Shown here: positions 8,973-20,012 of the stretch, piece by piece
Numbering within the stretch: the stretch's first letter is position 1
How the letters are laid out: each line of letters begins with the position of its first letter
Source: Treponema brennaborense DSM 12168
GTDB lineage: Bacteria; Spirochaetota; Spirochaetia; Treponematales; Treponemataceae
Assembly: GCF_000212415.1 (NCBI RefSeq)
Contig: NC_015500.1
Span: 124,001 to 188,000 of the forward strand
DNA: 64,000 nt
Reading direction: 5' to 3'
The notes under the pieces: generated by a model
Seen by the model: only the letters and a program-made list of their open reading frames with translations
Told to the model about the DNA's origin: nothing
Databases searched by the model: none
Translations under genes and position numbers: made by a program

Positions 8973-10145
8973 ATGAATTCAGCTAATGATACGCGTTCGA
9001 TACGCAATTCCGCGCGCAAAACGGTGCGCGACGTGTGTGCGATAAAATCCGGCGAACGGGTTCTGATCGTTACGAACCGCTCCCTGAAAAACGGAGCGGC
9101 TCAAACGTATGAGATTTCGCAGGCGATTTACGACGAATGCCGAGAGGCCGGCGCTCAGCCCGTGCTGATCGTGCAGCCGGAAAAGGCTTCGCTTGATTCG
9201 GCGGATCCTGTGGTGCTTGCGGCGCTCAAGACCGAACCGGACGTGTTTTTTTCCGTCTCCGAAAATAAACTCGGCAAGGATCCCGAAGGAATCGCGAATC
9301 CGTATATTGCCGAAGACGGCTCGAAGCACGATCATATTTTCGATTATCTATTATATGGAAAGAAATCGATGCGGGCGGTTTGGACGCCGGGCATTACGCT
9401 CGATATGTTTGCGCGGACGGTCGATATCGATTATGACGAATTGGACGGACGGTGCAGGGAGCTGTGCGCCCGGTACGAGGGCGTCGTAAGCGTGCACGTT
9501 ACGGCTCCCGGCGGAACCGATATAACGGTGCCCGTCGCCGGGCGTAAGGCGCTTACCGACGACGGTTCGTTCCGCACGGCGGGTTCCGGCGGAAACGTTC
9601 CCGCCGGAGAAGTGTTCATCAGTCCGGTTGTCGGAAAAGGTTCAGACCGCACCGGCGGCGAAAATCCCGCTGATGCCGGCGCACCCGGCGGCTGCAGCGG
9701 ACGGATCGTGTTCGACGGTTCCATGTCGCTGAACGAAGGCGACATTGTCATAAAAACGCCGATTACGGTTGAAGTGCGCGGCGGGTTCGCCGTGTCCGTT
9801 TCCGGCGGTGAAGAAGCGGCGAAGCTGAACGCGACGATCGCCGCCGCGGAACGCTCCGCGCTCGATATGGAAAAAGTCGGAATACTGAGCGCCGAACAGG
9901 CGGCCGTGTATAAACGGAACGCGCGCAACATCGGCGAATTGGGGATCGGTTTGAATCCGGCCGCGCGGATCACCGGCAACATGCTGGAAGACGAAAAAGC
10001 GTTCGGTACGTGTCATTTTGCAATCGGCTCGAATTACGACGGAGACGCGCCGTCTCTGATTCATTTGGACGGCGTCGTGCGCGATCCGGTCGTCACGTTC
10101 CGGTATGCCGACGGCGGCACGTATACGGTGGACGTTTGGCGCTGA
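8973..10145 (+). CDS. M29-family aminopeptidase
   Basis: A metal-dependent aminopeptidase of the thermophilic M29 family, removing N-terminal residues from peptides in the cytosol. Family blocks are GGNVPAGEVF, the metal-ligand segment NIGELGIGLNP, EKAFGTCHFAIGSNYDG and HLDGVVRDPVV. I prefer the ATG at 8973 to the one at 8955, because a good -10 box (TATGAT, 8961-8966) lies between them, six bases before 8973. The mRNA is then probably leaderless; the -35 region is weak. An insertion rich in Gly, Ala, Asp and Pro (roughly positions 9633-9701) interrupts the protein between conserved blocks. No Shine-Dalgarno sequence is visible. The gene is divergent from the cyclase operon. Confidence 0.87.
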   Translation: MNSANDTRSIRNSARKTVRDVCAIKSGERVLIVTNRSLKNGAAQTYEISQAIYDECREAGAQPVLIVQPEKASLDSADPVVLAALKTEPDVFFSVSENKLGKDPEGIANPYIAEDGSKHDHIFDYLLYGKKSMRAVWTPGITLDMFARTVDIDYDELDGRCRELCARYEGVVSVHVTAPGGTDITVPVAGRKALTDDGSFRTAGSGGNVPAGEVFISPVVGKGSDRTGGENPADAGAPGGCSGRIVFDGSMSLNEGDIVIKTPITVEVRGGFAVSVSGGEEAAKLNATIAAAERSALDMEKVGILSAEQAAVYKRNARNIGELGIGLNPAARITGNMLEDEKAFGTCHFAIGSNYDGDAPSLIHLDGVVRDPVVTFRYADGGTYTVDVWR

Positions 10146-10173
10146 CCCCGGCGCTTGCAGATTAGAGCCGGGG
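10146..10173 (+). terminator. possible transcription-stop hairpin after the aminopeptidase gene
   Basis: CCCCGGC (10146-10152) pairs perfectly with GCCGGGG (10167-10173), directly after the aminopeptidase stop codon. There is no T-tract, so intrinsic termination is uncertain. Confidence 0.35.
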
Positions 10174-10210
10174 CGTTCGCACGACGCGGCAGGGGGCGTT
10201 GCCGGTATAC

Positions 10211-10283
10211 TTTTGCGCAGCAAAAGATAAAGGCAAGCACCCGGTCCGACCTGGCCGGCTGACGATGCGGGACAGGTCGGAGC
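10211..10283. other. pair of inverted repeats between convergent genes
   Basis: CTTTTGC-GCA-GCAAAAG (about 10211-10227) is followed by CCGACCTG paired with CAGGTCGG (about 10246-10281). They lie between the convergent aminopeptidase and PfkB-like genes. No T-tract follows either, so they may be RNA-stability or rho-dependent end structures. Confidence 0.35.
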
Positions 10284-10294
10284 CGCCCGAAAGA

Positions 10295-11239
10295 TCAGAA
10301 GCCCATAATGTCGAACTCGAACGTTCGCGTATTTTGTCCGGAGATTTTGAATTCCGGGTGAACCGCCGCCCCCCAACTGTCGTCTCCGCCGACGCCGCTT
10401 TGTGCCGCTGCGGATTTTTCGGCAAGCGAAGCTGCATCCGCTAACATCGCGAGCCGAACGGTGGCGGAGATCTTTTTCCGAACGTCCGGCGGCAGAATCC
10501 CGACGTGCGATTCGGCCTCGTTTTCGGTTGTTTTCAGCAAGTCGCCTTCATCGGACAGCGGAAGTCCGGTCGTACCGGGTTCTGCCGTTTGGCAGTGTTC
10601 GTTTTCGGGAAAAAGGGGGATTCGTCGGTTCGTCGCTTCCCGAACGGCAAAGTCGACGGTCTGCGGCGACAAACCGAACGGCAGCACGACGAGGGCGGCG
10701 AGCGGTTCCGCAAGCGAATCGGTGTGTTCAAAAAACAGGGCGACGTCCGGAATGCTTACCCTGCCGTTCGCGCCGTCGTGTACGAAGCGTCGCGTACCGT
10801 TTTCCTCCTTTAATAACGTGATTATTCCGGTAGCGGCGTGCGGGTCGGCGCTCAAATGCGTGCAGTTTACGCCCGCGTTTGCAAGATACGAACGGAGCGA
10901 ACCGCCGTACGGATCGGCACAGACGGCATCGCATTTTGGCGGAGAAGCGGGGATTTCTGCTGCGAGTGCCGGTTCCGCCGGTACTGATGATGTTATCTGT
11001 GCCGCTGATGTTGCCGTTGTCGATACTACTGCCGGTGCGGGGCAGGGTTGTCTGCCGCCTATCCGGCCGCAAAACAGTACGCCGTATCCTGCACGTGAAA
11101 GGTTGAGCGCCGCCGTAAACGCGCCGCCGGCCGGTTCTGCCGTAAAAAACGGTACGGCTGCGGTTCCGTCGTGCGGCTGCTGCCCCGCGGTTCGCATCAA
11201 TTGCGCAATGTAGATACTGCCTATTACACCGATATTCAT
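10295..11239 (-). CDS. PfkB/ribokinase-like protein lacking the catalytic motif
   Basis: The first 220 residues follow the ribokinase/PfkB fold: MNIGVIGSIYIAQLMR, the sugar-binding loop as EPAGGAFTAALNLSRAGY, GRIGG, and the lid region DPHAATGIITLLKEENGTRR. The anion-hole/catalytic DTxGAGD motif that ends a normal kinase is absent. The last 80 residues (AMLADAASLAEKSAAAQSG) only loosely resemble the closing helices of the family. An Ala/Thr/Ser/Pro-rich insertion (about positions 10935-11050) interrupts the domain. A -10 box (TATAGT, 11251 to 11246) stands six bases before the ATG with TTGTGC 17 bases further up, so the mRNA is probably leaderless. It may be a non-catalytic sugar sensor or a decayed kinase. 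Confidence 0.6.
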   Translation of the reverse strand: MNIGVIGSIYIAQLMRTAGQQPHDGTAAVPFFTAEPAGGAFTAALNLSRAGYGVLFCGRIGGRQPCPAPAVVSTTATSAAQITSSVPAEPALAAEIPASPPKCDAVCADPYGGSLRSYLANAGVNCTHLSADPHAATGIITLLKEENGTRRFVHDGANGRVSIPDVALFFEHTDSLAEPLAALVVLPFGLSPQTVDFAVREATNRRIPLFPENEHCQTAEPGTTGLPLSDEGDLLKTTENEAESHVGILPPDVRKKISATVRLAMLADAASLAEKSAAAQSGVGGDDSWGAAVHPEFKISGQNTRTFEFDIMGF

Positions 11240-11245
11240 GGGCTT

Positions 11246-11274
11246 ACTATATCATCGGAGGCGGAGCGGCACAA
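11246..11274 (-). promoter_or_regulatory. promoter of the PfkB-like gene (probable leaderless)
   Basis: On the minus strand TTGTGC (11274-11269), a 17-base spacer, then TATAGT (11251-11246). The ATG begins six bases after the -10 box, leaving no room for a ribosome-binding site. Confidence 0.55.
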
Positions 11275-11384
11275 GCCGCCGCCGGATACCGATGAGGCAC
11301 GAGCTGCCGGTACGGTTCGGCGCGCGTCGGGAATCCGTCTGAAAGGCGAAGGGCGAAAGCGCTGCTGCGTACGCGGATTTTCGG

Positions 11385-14609
<3,225 letters not shown>

Positions 14610-14635
14610 TTACGGAAACTCGGTATTTTTGTAAC

Positions 14636-14664
14636 TTGTGCCCTGAAAAGACCGATCGTATACT
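14636..14664 (+). promoter_or_regulatory. promoter of the sugar ABC transporter operon
   Basis: TTGTGC (14636-14641), a 17-base spacer, TATACT (14659-14664). Transcription would begin near 14671, leaving a leader of about 48 bases with an AAGGGGG ribosome-binding site before the ATG at 14719. Confidence 0.6.
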
Positions 14665-14676
14665 TGACTGATGATA

Positions 14677-14691
14677 CCGATACCGTATCGG
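14677..14691. promoter_or_regulatory. candidate operator, perfect 7-1-7 inverted repeat
   Basis: CCGATAC-C-GTATCGG lies a few bases downstream of the predicted transcription start of the sugar transporter operon. This is a typical place for a repressor roadblock. The cognate regulator is not obvious; the adjacent NarL-type regulator is one candidate. Confidence 0.5.
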
Positions 14692-14718
14692 AGAATACAA
14701 GTTTCAAGGGGGAATCTG

Positions 14719-16014
14719 ATGAAAAAACTGGCAATCGCCGTGTGTACTGCCGCGCTCTGCGCTGCCGTAGTGTTTGCAGGAGGCGGAAAGGACGCTGCCG
14801 TAAAAGATCCGAATGCGCCTGTTACGCTCACTGTGTGGTGCTGGGATCCTATGTTCAACATTTTTGCGATGAACGAGGCCGCAAAAATCTATAAAACCGA
14901 TCATCCCAACGTAACGGTTCAGGTCGTGGAAACTCCCTGGCCGGATTTGCAGCAAAAACTGATAACGTCGCTGTCTTCCGGACAGACGGAAACGCTGCCC
15001 GATATCATTCTATGTCAGGACAACGCCATTCAGAAAAACGTGATGAATTATAAGAACGCGTTTTTGCCGCTGAACGGTAAAGTGGATTTATCCCGTTTTG
15101 CCCAATTTAAAGTGGGCAGCGGTACGATCGACGGAAAAAGTTACGCCGTACCGTTCGATAACGGTGTGACCGGAACGTTCCTGCGCAGGGATATTATCGA
15201 ACAAGCCGGATTACGGGTTTCCGATTTTAACGATATTACCTGGGAGCGCTTCATCGAACTGGGTAAAACCGTAAAAGCCGCAACCGGCAAGCCGATGGTT
15301 TCTACGATGGCAAACGAGCCGGACTTTATAATGATCATGCTGCAAAGCTGCGGGATATGGTTGTTCGACGATGCCGGAAACCCGTATTTAAAAGATAACG
15401 CTGCACTGCGCGAGGCCGTTCGGTTATATGCCGAAATGATCAAAGAAGGCATTTGTATTCAGGTTCCCGATTGGAACGCCTATATTGCTACGCTGAACAA
15501 CGGTTCCGTTGCCGCAACGATCAACGGCTGCTGGATTATCGGTTCCATTTCGGCGGAAAAATCGCAGTCCGGTAAATGGGCTGTTGTCAATACGCCGCGC
15601 TTCGCTTCGATTTCCCGTTCCGTCAATTACAGTAATCAAGGCGGTTCCAGTTGGATGATTATGGCGGCTTCCAAAAACGCCGACACTGCGGCGGATTTTT
15701 TGAGCAAGACGTTCGGCGGCAGCGTAAAGCTGTATGAGACGATACTTCCTGCGTCGGGTGCAATCGCGACGTGGCTGCCTGCGGCCGAATCTTCTGTATA
15801 TGCGGAACCGAATGCATTTTTCGGCGGGCAGAAGATATATGAAGATCTCGTCCGTTTTGCCGGTAAAGTACCGCTGGTAAAATACGGCGTGTTCAATTAT
15901 GAAGCCCGCGACGCTATCGGTCAGCAGATAACGGATATCGTTTCCGGTAAGAAAACGATTGAAAAAGCGCTTGCCGATGCTCAGAAGCAGGTTGAATTCC
16001 TGATGGGAATGTAA
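14719..16014 (+). CDS. ABC sugar transporter, extracellular solute-binding protein
   Basis: Periplasmic binding protein of the family 1 (MalE/UgpB) type, capturing a sugar or oligosaccharide for the two downstream permeases. I start at the ATG at 14719, preceded by AAGGGGG, which gives a clean signal peptide (MKKLAIAVCTAALCAAVVFA followed by GGGKD). There is no lipobox cysteine, so it is predicted to be soluble in the periplasm. Family features include TLTVWCWDPMFNIFAMNEAA near the mature N-terminus and the ligand-site style NQGGSSWMIMAASKNADTAADF. A stable hairpin follows the stop, so it is probably made in excess over the permeases. Its neighbour LacZ suggests a galactoside ligand, but this is inference. 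Confidence 0.88.
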   Translation: MKKLAIAVCTAALCAAVVFAGGGKDAAVKDPNAPVTLTVWCWDPMFNIFAMNEAAKIYKTDHPNVTVQVVETPWPDLQQKLITSLSSGQTETLPDIILCQDNAIQKNVMNYKNAFLPLNGKVDLSRFAQFKVGSGTIDGKSYAVPFDNGVTGTFLRRDIIEQAGLRVSDFNDITWERFIELGKTVKAATGKPMVSTMANEPDFIMIMLQSCGIWLFDDAGNPYLKDNAALREAVRLYAEMIKEGICIQVPDWNAYIATLNNGSVAATINGCWIIGSISAEKSQSGKWAVVNTPRFASISRSVNYSNQGGSSWMIMAASKNADTAADFLSKTFGGSVKLYETILPASGAIATWLPAAESSVYAEPNAFFGGQKIYEDLVRFAGKVPLVKYGVFNYEARDAIGQQITDIVSGKKTIEKALADAQKQVEFLMGM

Positions 16015-16020
16015 AAAAAA

Positions 16021-16056
16021 GGAACCGGTAAAACGCATGTTTTTTCATCCGGTTCC
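16021..16056 (+). terminator. intra-operon hairpin after the binding-protein gene
   Basis: GGAACCGG (16021-16028) pairs perfectly with CCGGTTCC (16049-16056) across a 20-base loop, seven bases after the stop codon. No T-tract follows it, so it probably slows 3' decay or partially terminates, raising binding-protein levels relative to the permeases. Confidence 0.55.
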
Positions 16057-16126
16057 GTTCGGCTGCCGTTTGCTCTTCCGACGGCAGTCGTTTTCATCAG
16101 CCGGGAGTCCGGCGGGAGGTACCATT

Positions 16127-17014
16127 GTGCGACAATTGAAACTTGAAGAAAAATATAAACGCTGCGGTTGGTTTTTTATTGCACCGGCGAGTCTGTTGAT
16201 TTTCGTGTTCAGTTTTTATCCGATGATGCAGGCGCTTGTTCTGTCTCTACAGTCGGGACTTGGCAATAATTTACGTTTTACCGGTCTTAAAAATTATTTG
16301 CGATTATTTCAGGATGAAATTTTTCTTACGTCCGTAGGAAACGTATTCGTGTATCTTATTTTTCAAGTTCCCGTGATGCTGCTGCTTGCGCTCGTGTTAG
16401 CCTCGATTTTGAACAAACCCGATTTGAAGTTCAAAGGAGTGTTTAGGACTATCGTTTTTTTACCCTGCGCGACGGCTTTGGTTTCTTCCGCACTTATTTT
16501 TAAATCGTTTTTTGCCGTAGACGGAATCGTAAACGCATATTTCATGAAATTCGGTATTATCGATTCGGCGGTAAATTGGTTAGGACATCCGCGGTGGGCG
16601 AAGGTGATCATCATTATCGCCATCACGTGGCGTTGGACGGGATACAATACCATTTTTTATTTAGCGGGATTTCAAAATATAGATGCGTCCCTTTACGAAG
16701 CGGCCCGTATAGACGGCGCGTCCGACCGGCAGCAATTTTTCAAGCTTACCGTACCGCTTTTGAAACCGGTTATTTTGCTTACGGCGATCATGTCTACGAA
16801 CGGAACCCTGCAATTGTTTGATGAAGTCAAGAACATTACGAACGGCGGTCCGGGAAACGCGACGATCACCATTTCAAACTACATATACAATCTTTCTTTC
16901 AAGTATAATCCGCAGTTCAGTTACGCGGCGGCGGTATCGTATTCGATACTGATAATGGTGGCCGTGCTGTCTTTTATTCAGATGAAAATAGGAGATTCGG
17001 ATGCGAACAGGTAG
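16127..17014 (+). CDS. ABC sugar transporter permease (MalF type)
   Basis: Inner-membrane permease of the carbohydrate CUT1 class, with six predicted transmembrane helices. The inner-membrane coupling loop that contacts the ATPase is visible as EAARIDGASDRQQFFKLTVP. I start at GTG 16127 because GGGAGG lies seven bases upstream; the frame is open further upstream but without a ribosome-binding site. It overlaps the next permease gene by 14 bases. No ATPase gene is present in this operon, so the transporter probably borrows a shared MsmK/UgpC-type ATPase encoded elsewhere, as is common for CUT1 systems. Confidence 0.9.
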   Translation: MRQLKLEEKYKRCGWFFIAPASLLIFVFSFYPMMQALVLSLQSGLGNNLRFTGLKNYLRLFQDEIFLTSVGNVFVYLIFQVPVMLLLALVLASILNKPDLKFKGVFRTIVFLPCATALVSSALIFKSFFAVDGIVNAYFMKFGIIDSAVNWLGHPRWAKVIIIIAITWRWTGYNTIFYLAGFQNIDASLYEAARIDGASDRQQFFKLTVPLLKPVILLTAIMSTNGTLQLFDEVKNITNGGPGNATITISNYIYNLSFKYNPQFSYAAAVSYSILIMVAVLSFIQMKIGDSDANR

Positions 17015-17816
17015 AATTCATTCGCGCGTCGTCATGTACGCGTTTTTAACGGTAGTGTGTTTGGCTTCCGTGTTTCCGTTTTACTGGATGCTGGTTGCCG
17101 CAACGAATTACAGTGTCGACGTTATTAAGGGAAGTAATTTTTTTGGGACGGCGCTGATTGATAACGTGAAGACGTTGACGGCGACGGTAAATCTTGGTGG
17201 TGCTTTTTGGAATTCACTGCGGAATACCGTTGCGGGGACGGCTGCCAGTTTATTCGTCTGTTCATTGGCCGGTTACGGATTTCAGGTGTATCGTGATAAA
17301 AACAAGGACATGCTGATGAAAATACTGCTGCTTTCGATAATGGTTCCGTTTGCTTCCATTATGGTGCCGCTTTTCAGATTGTTCAGCCAGGTTAAAATGC
17401 TCGACACAACGATGGGTTTTATTTTGCCTTCCGTTTCCACGGCTTTTCTTATCTTTTTCTTTCGTCAGAATTCCATGTCGTTTCCGATAGAAACGGTGCA
17501 GGCAGCGCGGGTGGACGGATTAAGCGAATTCGGTATTTACCTGAAAATCTATCTGCCGGTTATGATGCCTTCGTTCGTTGCCGCCGGAATCGTGACGTTT
17601 ATGAACAATTGGAACAGTTATCTGTGGCCGCTCATTATCATGCAGACGCAGCGAAGTCAGACTATGCCGCTGCTCATTGCGGGTATGACTGCCGGATACA
17701 CAACCGATTACGGTGCGCTGATGCTTGCCGTTACCGTATGCACGCTGCCGACCGTGATCCTGTTTTTTACGCAGCAGAAACGCTTTGTGTCCGGTATTCT
17801 GGGTTCCGTCAAATAA
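17001..17816 (+). CDS. ABC sugar transporter permease (MalG type)
   Basis: Second inner-membrane subunit of the CUT1 importer, 271 residues with about six helices. The coupling motif is ETVQAARVDGLSEFGIYLKI followed by LPVMMPSF. The ATG lies inside the end of the first permease gene (14-base overlap), which implies translational coupling. The C-terminus ends in the family-typical pattern QQKRFVSGILGSVK. One base separates its stop from the convergent response-regulator gene. It forms the membrane channel together with the upstream MalF-type protein; the ligand is set by the binding protein. Confidence 0.91.
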   Translation: MRTGRIHSRVVMYAFLTVVCLASVFPFYWMLVAATNYSVDVIKGSNFFGTALIDNVKTLTATVNLGGAFWNSLRNTVAGTAASLFVCSLAGYGFQVYRDKNKDMLMKILLLSIMVPFASIMVPLFRLFSQVKMLDTTMGFILPSVSTAFLIFFFRQNSMSFPIETVQAARVDGLSEFGIYLKIYLPVMMPSFVAAGIVTFMNNWNSYLWPLIIMQTQRSQTMPLLIAGMTAGYTTDYGALMLAVTVCTLPTVILFFTQQKRFVSGILGSVK

Positions 17817-17817
17817 G

Positions 17818-18495
17818 TTAAATGGTGCAAGGATCGTTTCTGTTGGCCAACCGGATCATTTCAAAGCGATCCTTTACCCCGGTTTTAAAATAAATTGCGC
17901 TCACCTGATTTCGTACCGTTTGAATGGCCAAATGCAGTTTTTCGGCAATTTGCTCGTTGCTGTATCCGGTTACCAGCAGCGTCGCTATTTCCCGTTCCCG
18001 GTTAGTCAGTTCCTTGAGCCACGGCGCGTCGTCCGGGTCGGGGCGGCTTGCGGGGGTGAACCGTTCTTTTACCAGTTTTTTTATTATACCAGGGGAAATC
18101 TGCATTATACCGCTTTTCAGAGCACGAATTGCCGTTATCAATTCCGTGGGTGAAATGTCTTTTAGCAGATATCCTGAAGCTCCGGCAAGCAGTGCCGAAC
18201 GTACCAATTCGTCTTCCTGATACGTGGAAAGCATGATAATTTTAGTTTCCGGCAGCAGGTTTTTTATCTGCCGAACGGCTTCTATTCCGTCCATTTCCGG
18301 CATGGAAACGTCCATTACGATAATATGCGGAAGAAACTGTCGGGCGAGTGCGACGGCTTCTATTCCGTTATGCGCAGTTCCGACTATTTCTATGTCGTCC
18401 GCGTAGTTGGTCAGATACGTACTCAGACTTTCGATAAAAATTATCTGGTCGTCTGCCAGCAGAATTTTTGATGTTTCCTGTCGTTCAGTCGTCAT
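17818..18495 (-). CDS. NarL/LuxR-family response regulator
   Basis: Cytosolic DNA-binding response regulator. The receiver domain (about residues 10-125) carries the phospho-acceptor aspartate in IIVMDVSMPEMDG and the lysine in GYLLKDISP. The LuxR-type helix-turn-helix (about 160-215) is LTNREREIATLLVTGYSNEQ. I start at ATG 18495, preceded by GGGAGACACTC, rather than at the upstream ATG inside the kinase gene. The start overlaps the kinase stop by 11 bases, so the pair is translationally coupled. Next to the lacZ/sugar-ABC cluster, it may control those genes; the target is not shown by sequence. Confidence 0.92.
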   Translation of the reverse strand: MTTERQETSKILLADDQIIFIESLSTYLTNYADDIEIVGTAHNGIEAVALARQFLPHIIVMDVSMPEMDGIEAVRQIKNLLPETKIIMLSTYQEDELVRSALLAGASGYLLKDISPTELITAIRALKSGIMQISPGIIKKLVKERFTPASRPDPDDAPWLKELTNREREIATLLVTGYSNEQIAEKLHLAIQTVRNQVSAIYFKTGVKDRFEMIRLANRNDPCTI

Positions 18496-19789
18496 GAGTG
18501 TCTCCCGCTCCGCCGAATTCCGATTCCGCACCGGTAAGCGGAATTGAAATGATCAGTCTGAAACCGCCGTCTTCCGGCGAAAAAAATGAAAGAGTACCGC
18601 CGATTTCGCGCAGCCGCTCTTCCATTCCGGCAAAACCGATGCCTTTTACGATCTGTTTTGCTCCGATTCCGTTGTCGCTCACCGTTATCGTCAGGTTTCC
18701 TTCAAATTCCTGAAAATGGATCAGAATGTGAGTCGCATGTCCGTGCCGCAGGGAATTGGTGAACGCTTCTCGTATGATTTTCCGCAGCGTGGAATTGACA
18801 GCGCGTCCGTATTCATGTTCCATGTTTCCCGTTTCTATGTCGATTGAAATACCGGTTACTTCTTCAAATATGGTTTTCAGCTGATAAATATCCTGTATAC
18901 CAGTTGCGACGGGATCCTGTATGTTGCGAATGAGATGCAGGATTTCGCGCGTATGTTTGAGTCCGTCGGCCGCCTGCGTGCGGATCAGCTGAAACATCCG
19001 ATGGGCGTATTGATCGTCCATATTGGCAGTGCTCATCGCCGCATCGGAAAGTGCGATAATGTTCGTAAATACATAGCCGCAGCTGTCGTGCATATCTCGG
19101 GTGATACGCGAACGTTCCCGTTTGCTTGCCTGTTCTCCGCGGGTTTTTGCATTTTCCTGCAGATGCTGGTTGACTGCGGCAAGTTGCGTTTCGGTAAGGT
19201 GCAAATGCGCAACCGTTTCACGGAATGTGTCGCAATATTTTGAAAGTCGTTTGGAATACAATGCGCCGCCCCAAAAGAGGAGTACGAGCACGTAAAAGAA
19301 AAGCGCTTCAGGTACGGTCGGGTTGAATTGTTTCAGACTGATGTTTCCTTTGCCGAGTTGATCGGGATGGAAGAGTGCCGCCGAAAAAAGAAACAATGTC
19401 GCCGTCGGATATGCAATATTTTGCGGAAAAGGAAACACCGTGTAAGCGACGACGTGCGAAGCACATATTGCAAATTTTATGGTAAACAGATCGGGAACGG
19501 TATACGCCGAGAGTGTTGCGGAAAAAATACCTGCTGAACAGAAAAGCAGGCGGGGAAACCACCGGTCGTTAAAGAATGCGCCGGCGAGGGTGAGCGATGC
19601 CGTTAAAAGCGGTACGTAAAAATTTACGTAAAACAGGAACGAATTTCCGGCGACGTCGTTTTCAAACACGAGAGGAATCCGTGTCCTGATCCGATATTTT
19701 ATCAGAAATAAAACGTACGCGAGAAGAATGAAAAGCAGAGTGATTCCTGCCGTAACATACGAATGTCGTTTCTGATAGTGTTCTTTCAT
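18485..19789 (-). CDS. membrane sensor histidine kinase (NarX/DesK type, HisKA_3)
   Basis: An inner-membrane sensor with about five N-terminal transmembrane helices (residues 10-165) and almost no periplasmic domain. A short coiled-coil follows, then a HisKA_3 dimerisation domain with the phospho-accepting histidine in ERSRITRDMHDSCGYVFTN. The HATPase domain shows the N box LRKIIREAFTNSLRHGHA and the G1 box DNGIGAK. I start at ATG 19789 (MKEHYQKRHS), which lies 18 bases after a consensus -10 box. It phosphorylates the coupled NarL-type regulator. Its signal is unknown, but the location beside a sugar-import cluster suggests nutrient sensing. Confidence 0.9.
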   Translation of the reverse strand: MKEHYQKRHSYVTAGITLLFILLAYVLFLIKYRIRTRIPLVFENDVAGNSFLFYVNFYVPLLTASLTLAGAFFNDRWFPRLLFCSAGIFSATLSAYTVPDLFTIKFAICASHVVAYTVFPFPQNIAYPTATLFLFSAALFHPDQLGKGNISLKQFNPTVPEALFFYVLVLLFWGGALYSKRLSKYCDTFRETVAHLHLTETQLAAVNQHLQENAKTRGEQASKRERSRITRDMHDSCGYVFTNIIALSDAAMSTANMDDQYAHRMFQLIRTQAADGLKHTREILHLIRNIQDPVATGIQDIYQLKTIFEEVTGISIDIETGNMEHEYGRAVNSTLRKIIREAFTNSLRHGHATHILIHFQEFEGNLTITVSDNGIGAKQIVKGIGFAGMEERLREIGGTLSFFSPEDGGFRLIISIPLTGAESEFGGAGDTHDD

Positions 19790-19807
19790 ATTCTTACACC
19801 GGCTATA

Positions 19808-19836
19808 ATTATATGGTATAACCGGTGATCGGGCAA
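19808..19836 (-). promoter_or_regulatory. promoter of the histidine kinase / response regulator pair
   Basis: Minus strand TTGCCC (19836-19831), a 17-base spacer, TATAAT (19813-19808). Confidence 0.65.
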
Positions 19837-19878
19837 GCATTGTTTTCTTTCAGGAGTATTGTAAATTACGTGCTGCAT

Positions 19879-19919
19879 AAAAAAGCGACCCGTTACGGAA
19901 GCTGTGCCTCCGGAACGGG
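19879..19919 (-). terminator. rho-independent terminator of the fucose catabolic operon
   Basis: Read on the minus strand, AACGGG/CCCGTT (19919-19914 with 19894-19889) and an inner CGGA/TCCG pairing form the stem. A run of six T residues follows (complement of 19879-19884). It lies about 95 bases after the fucO stop. Confidence 0.75.
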
Positions 19920-20012
19920 CCGCCTGCACCATGTGCTCAGAGCCTTACGGGTCTTGCGCGCTGCGCTTTATGCGCACGCTTTGCGCGTCCGGCGTACCTT
20001 ACGCGCCTGCGT

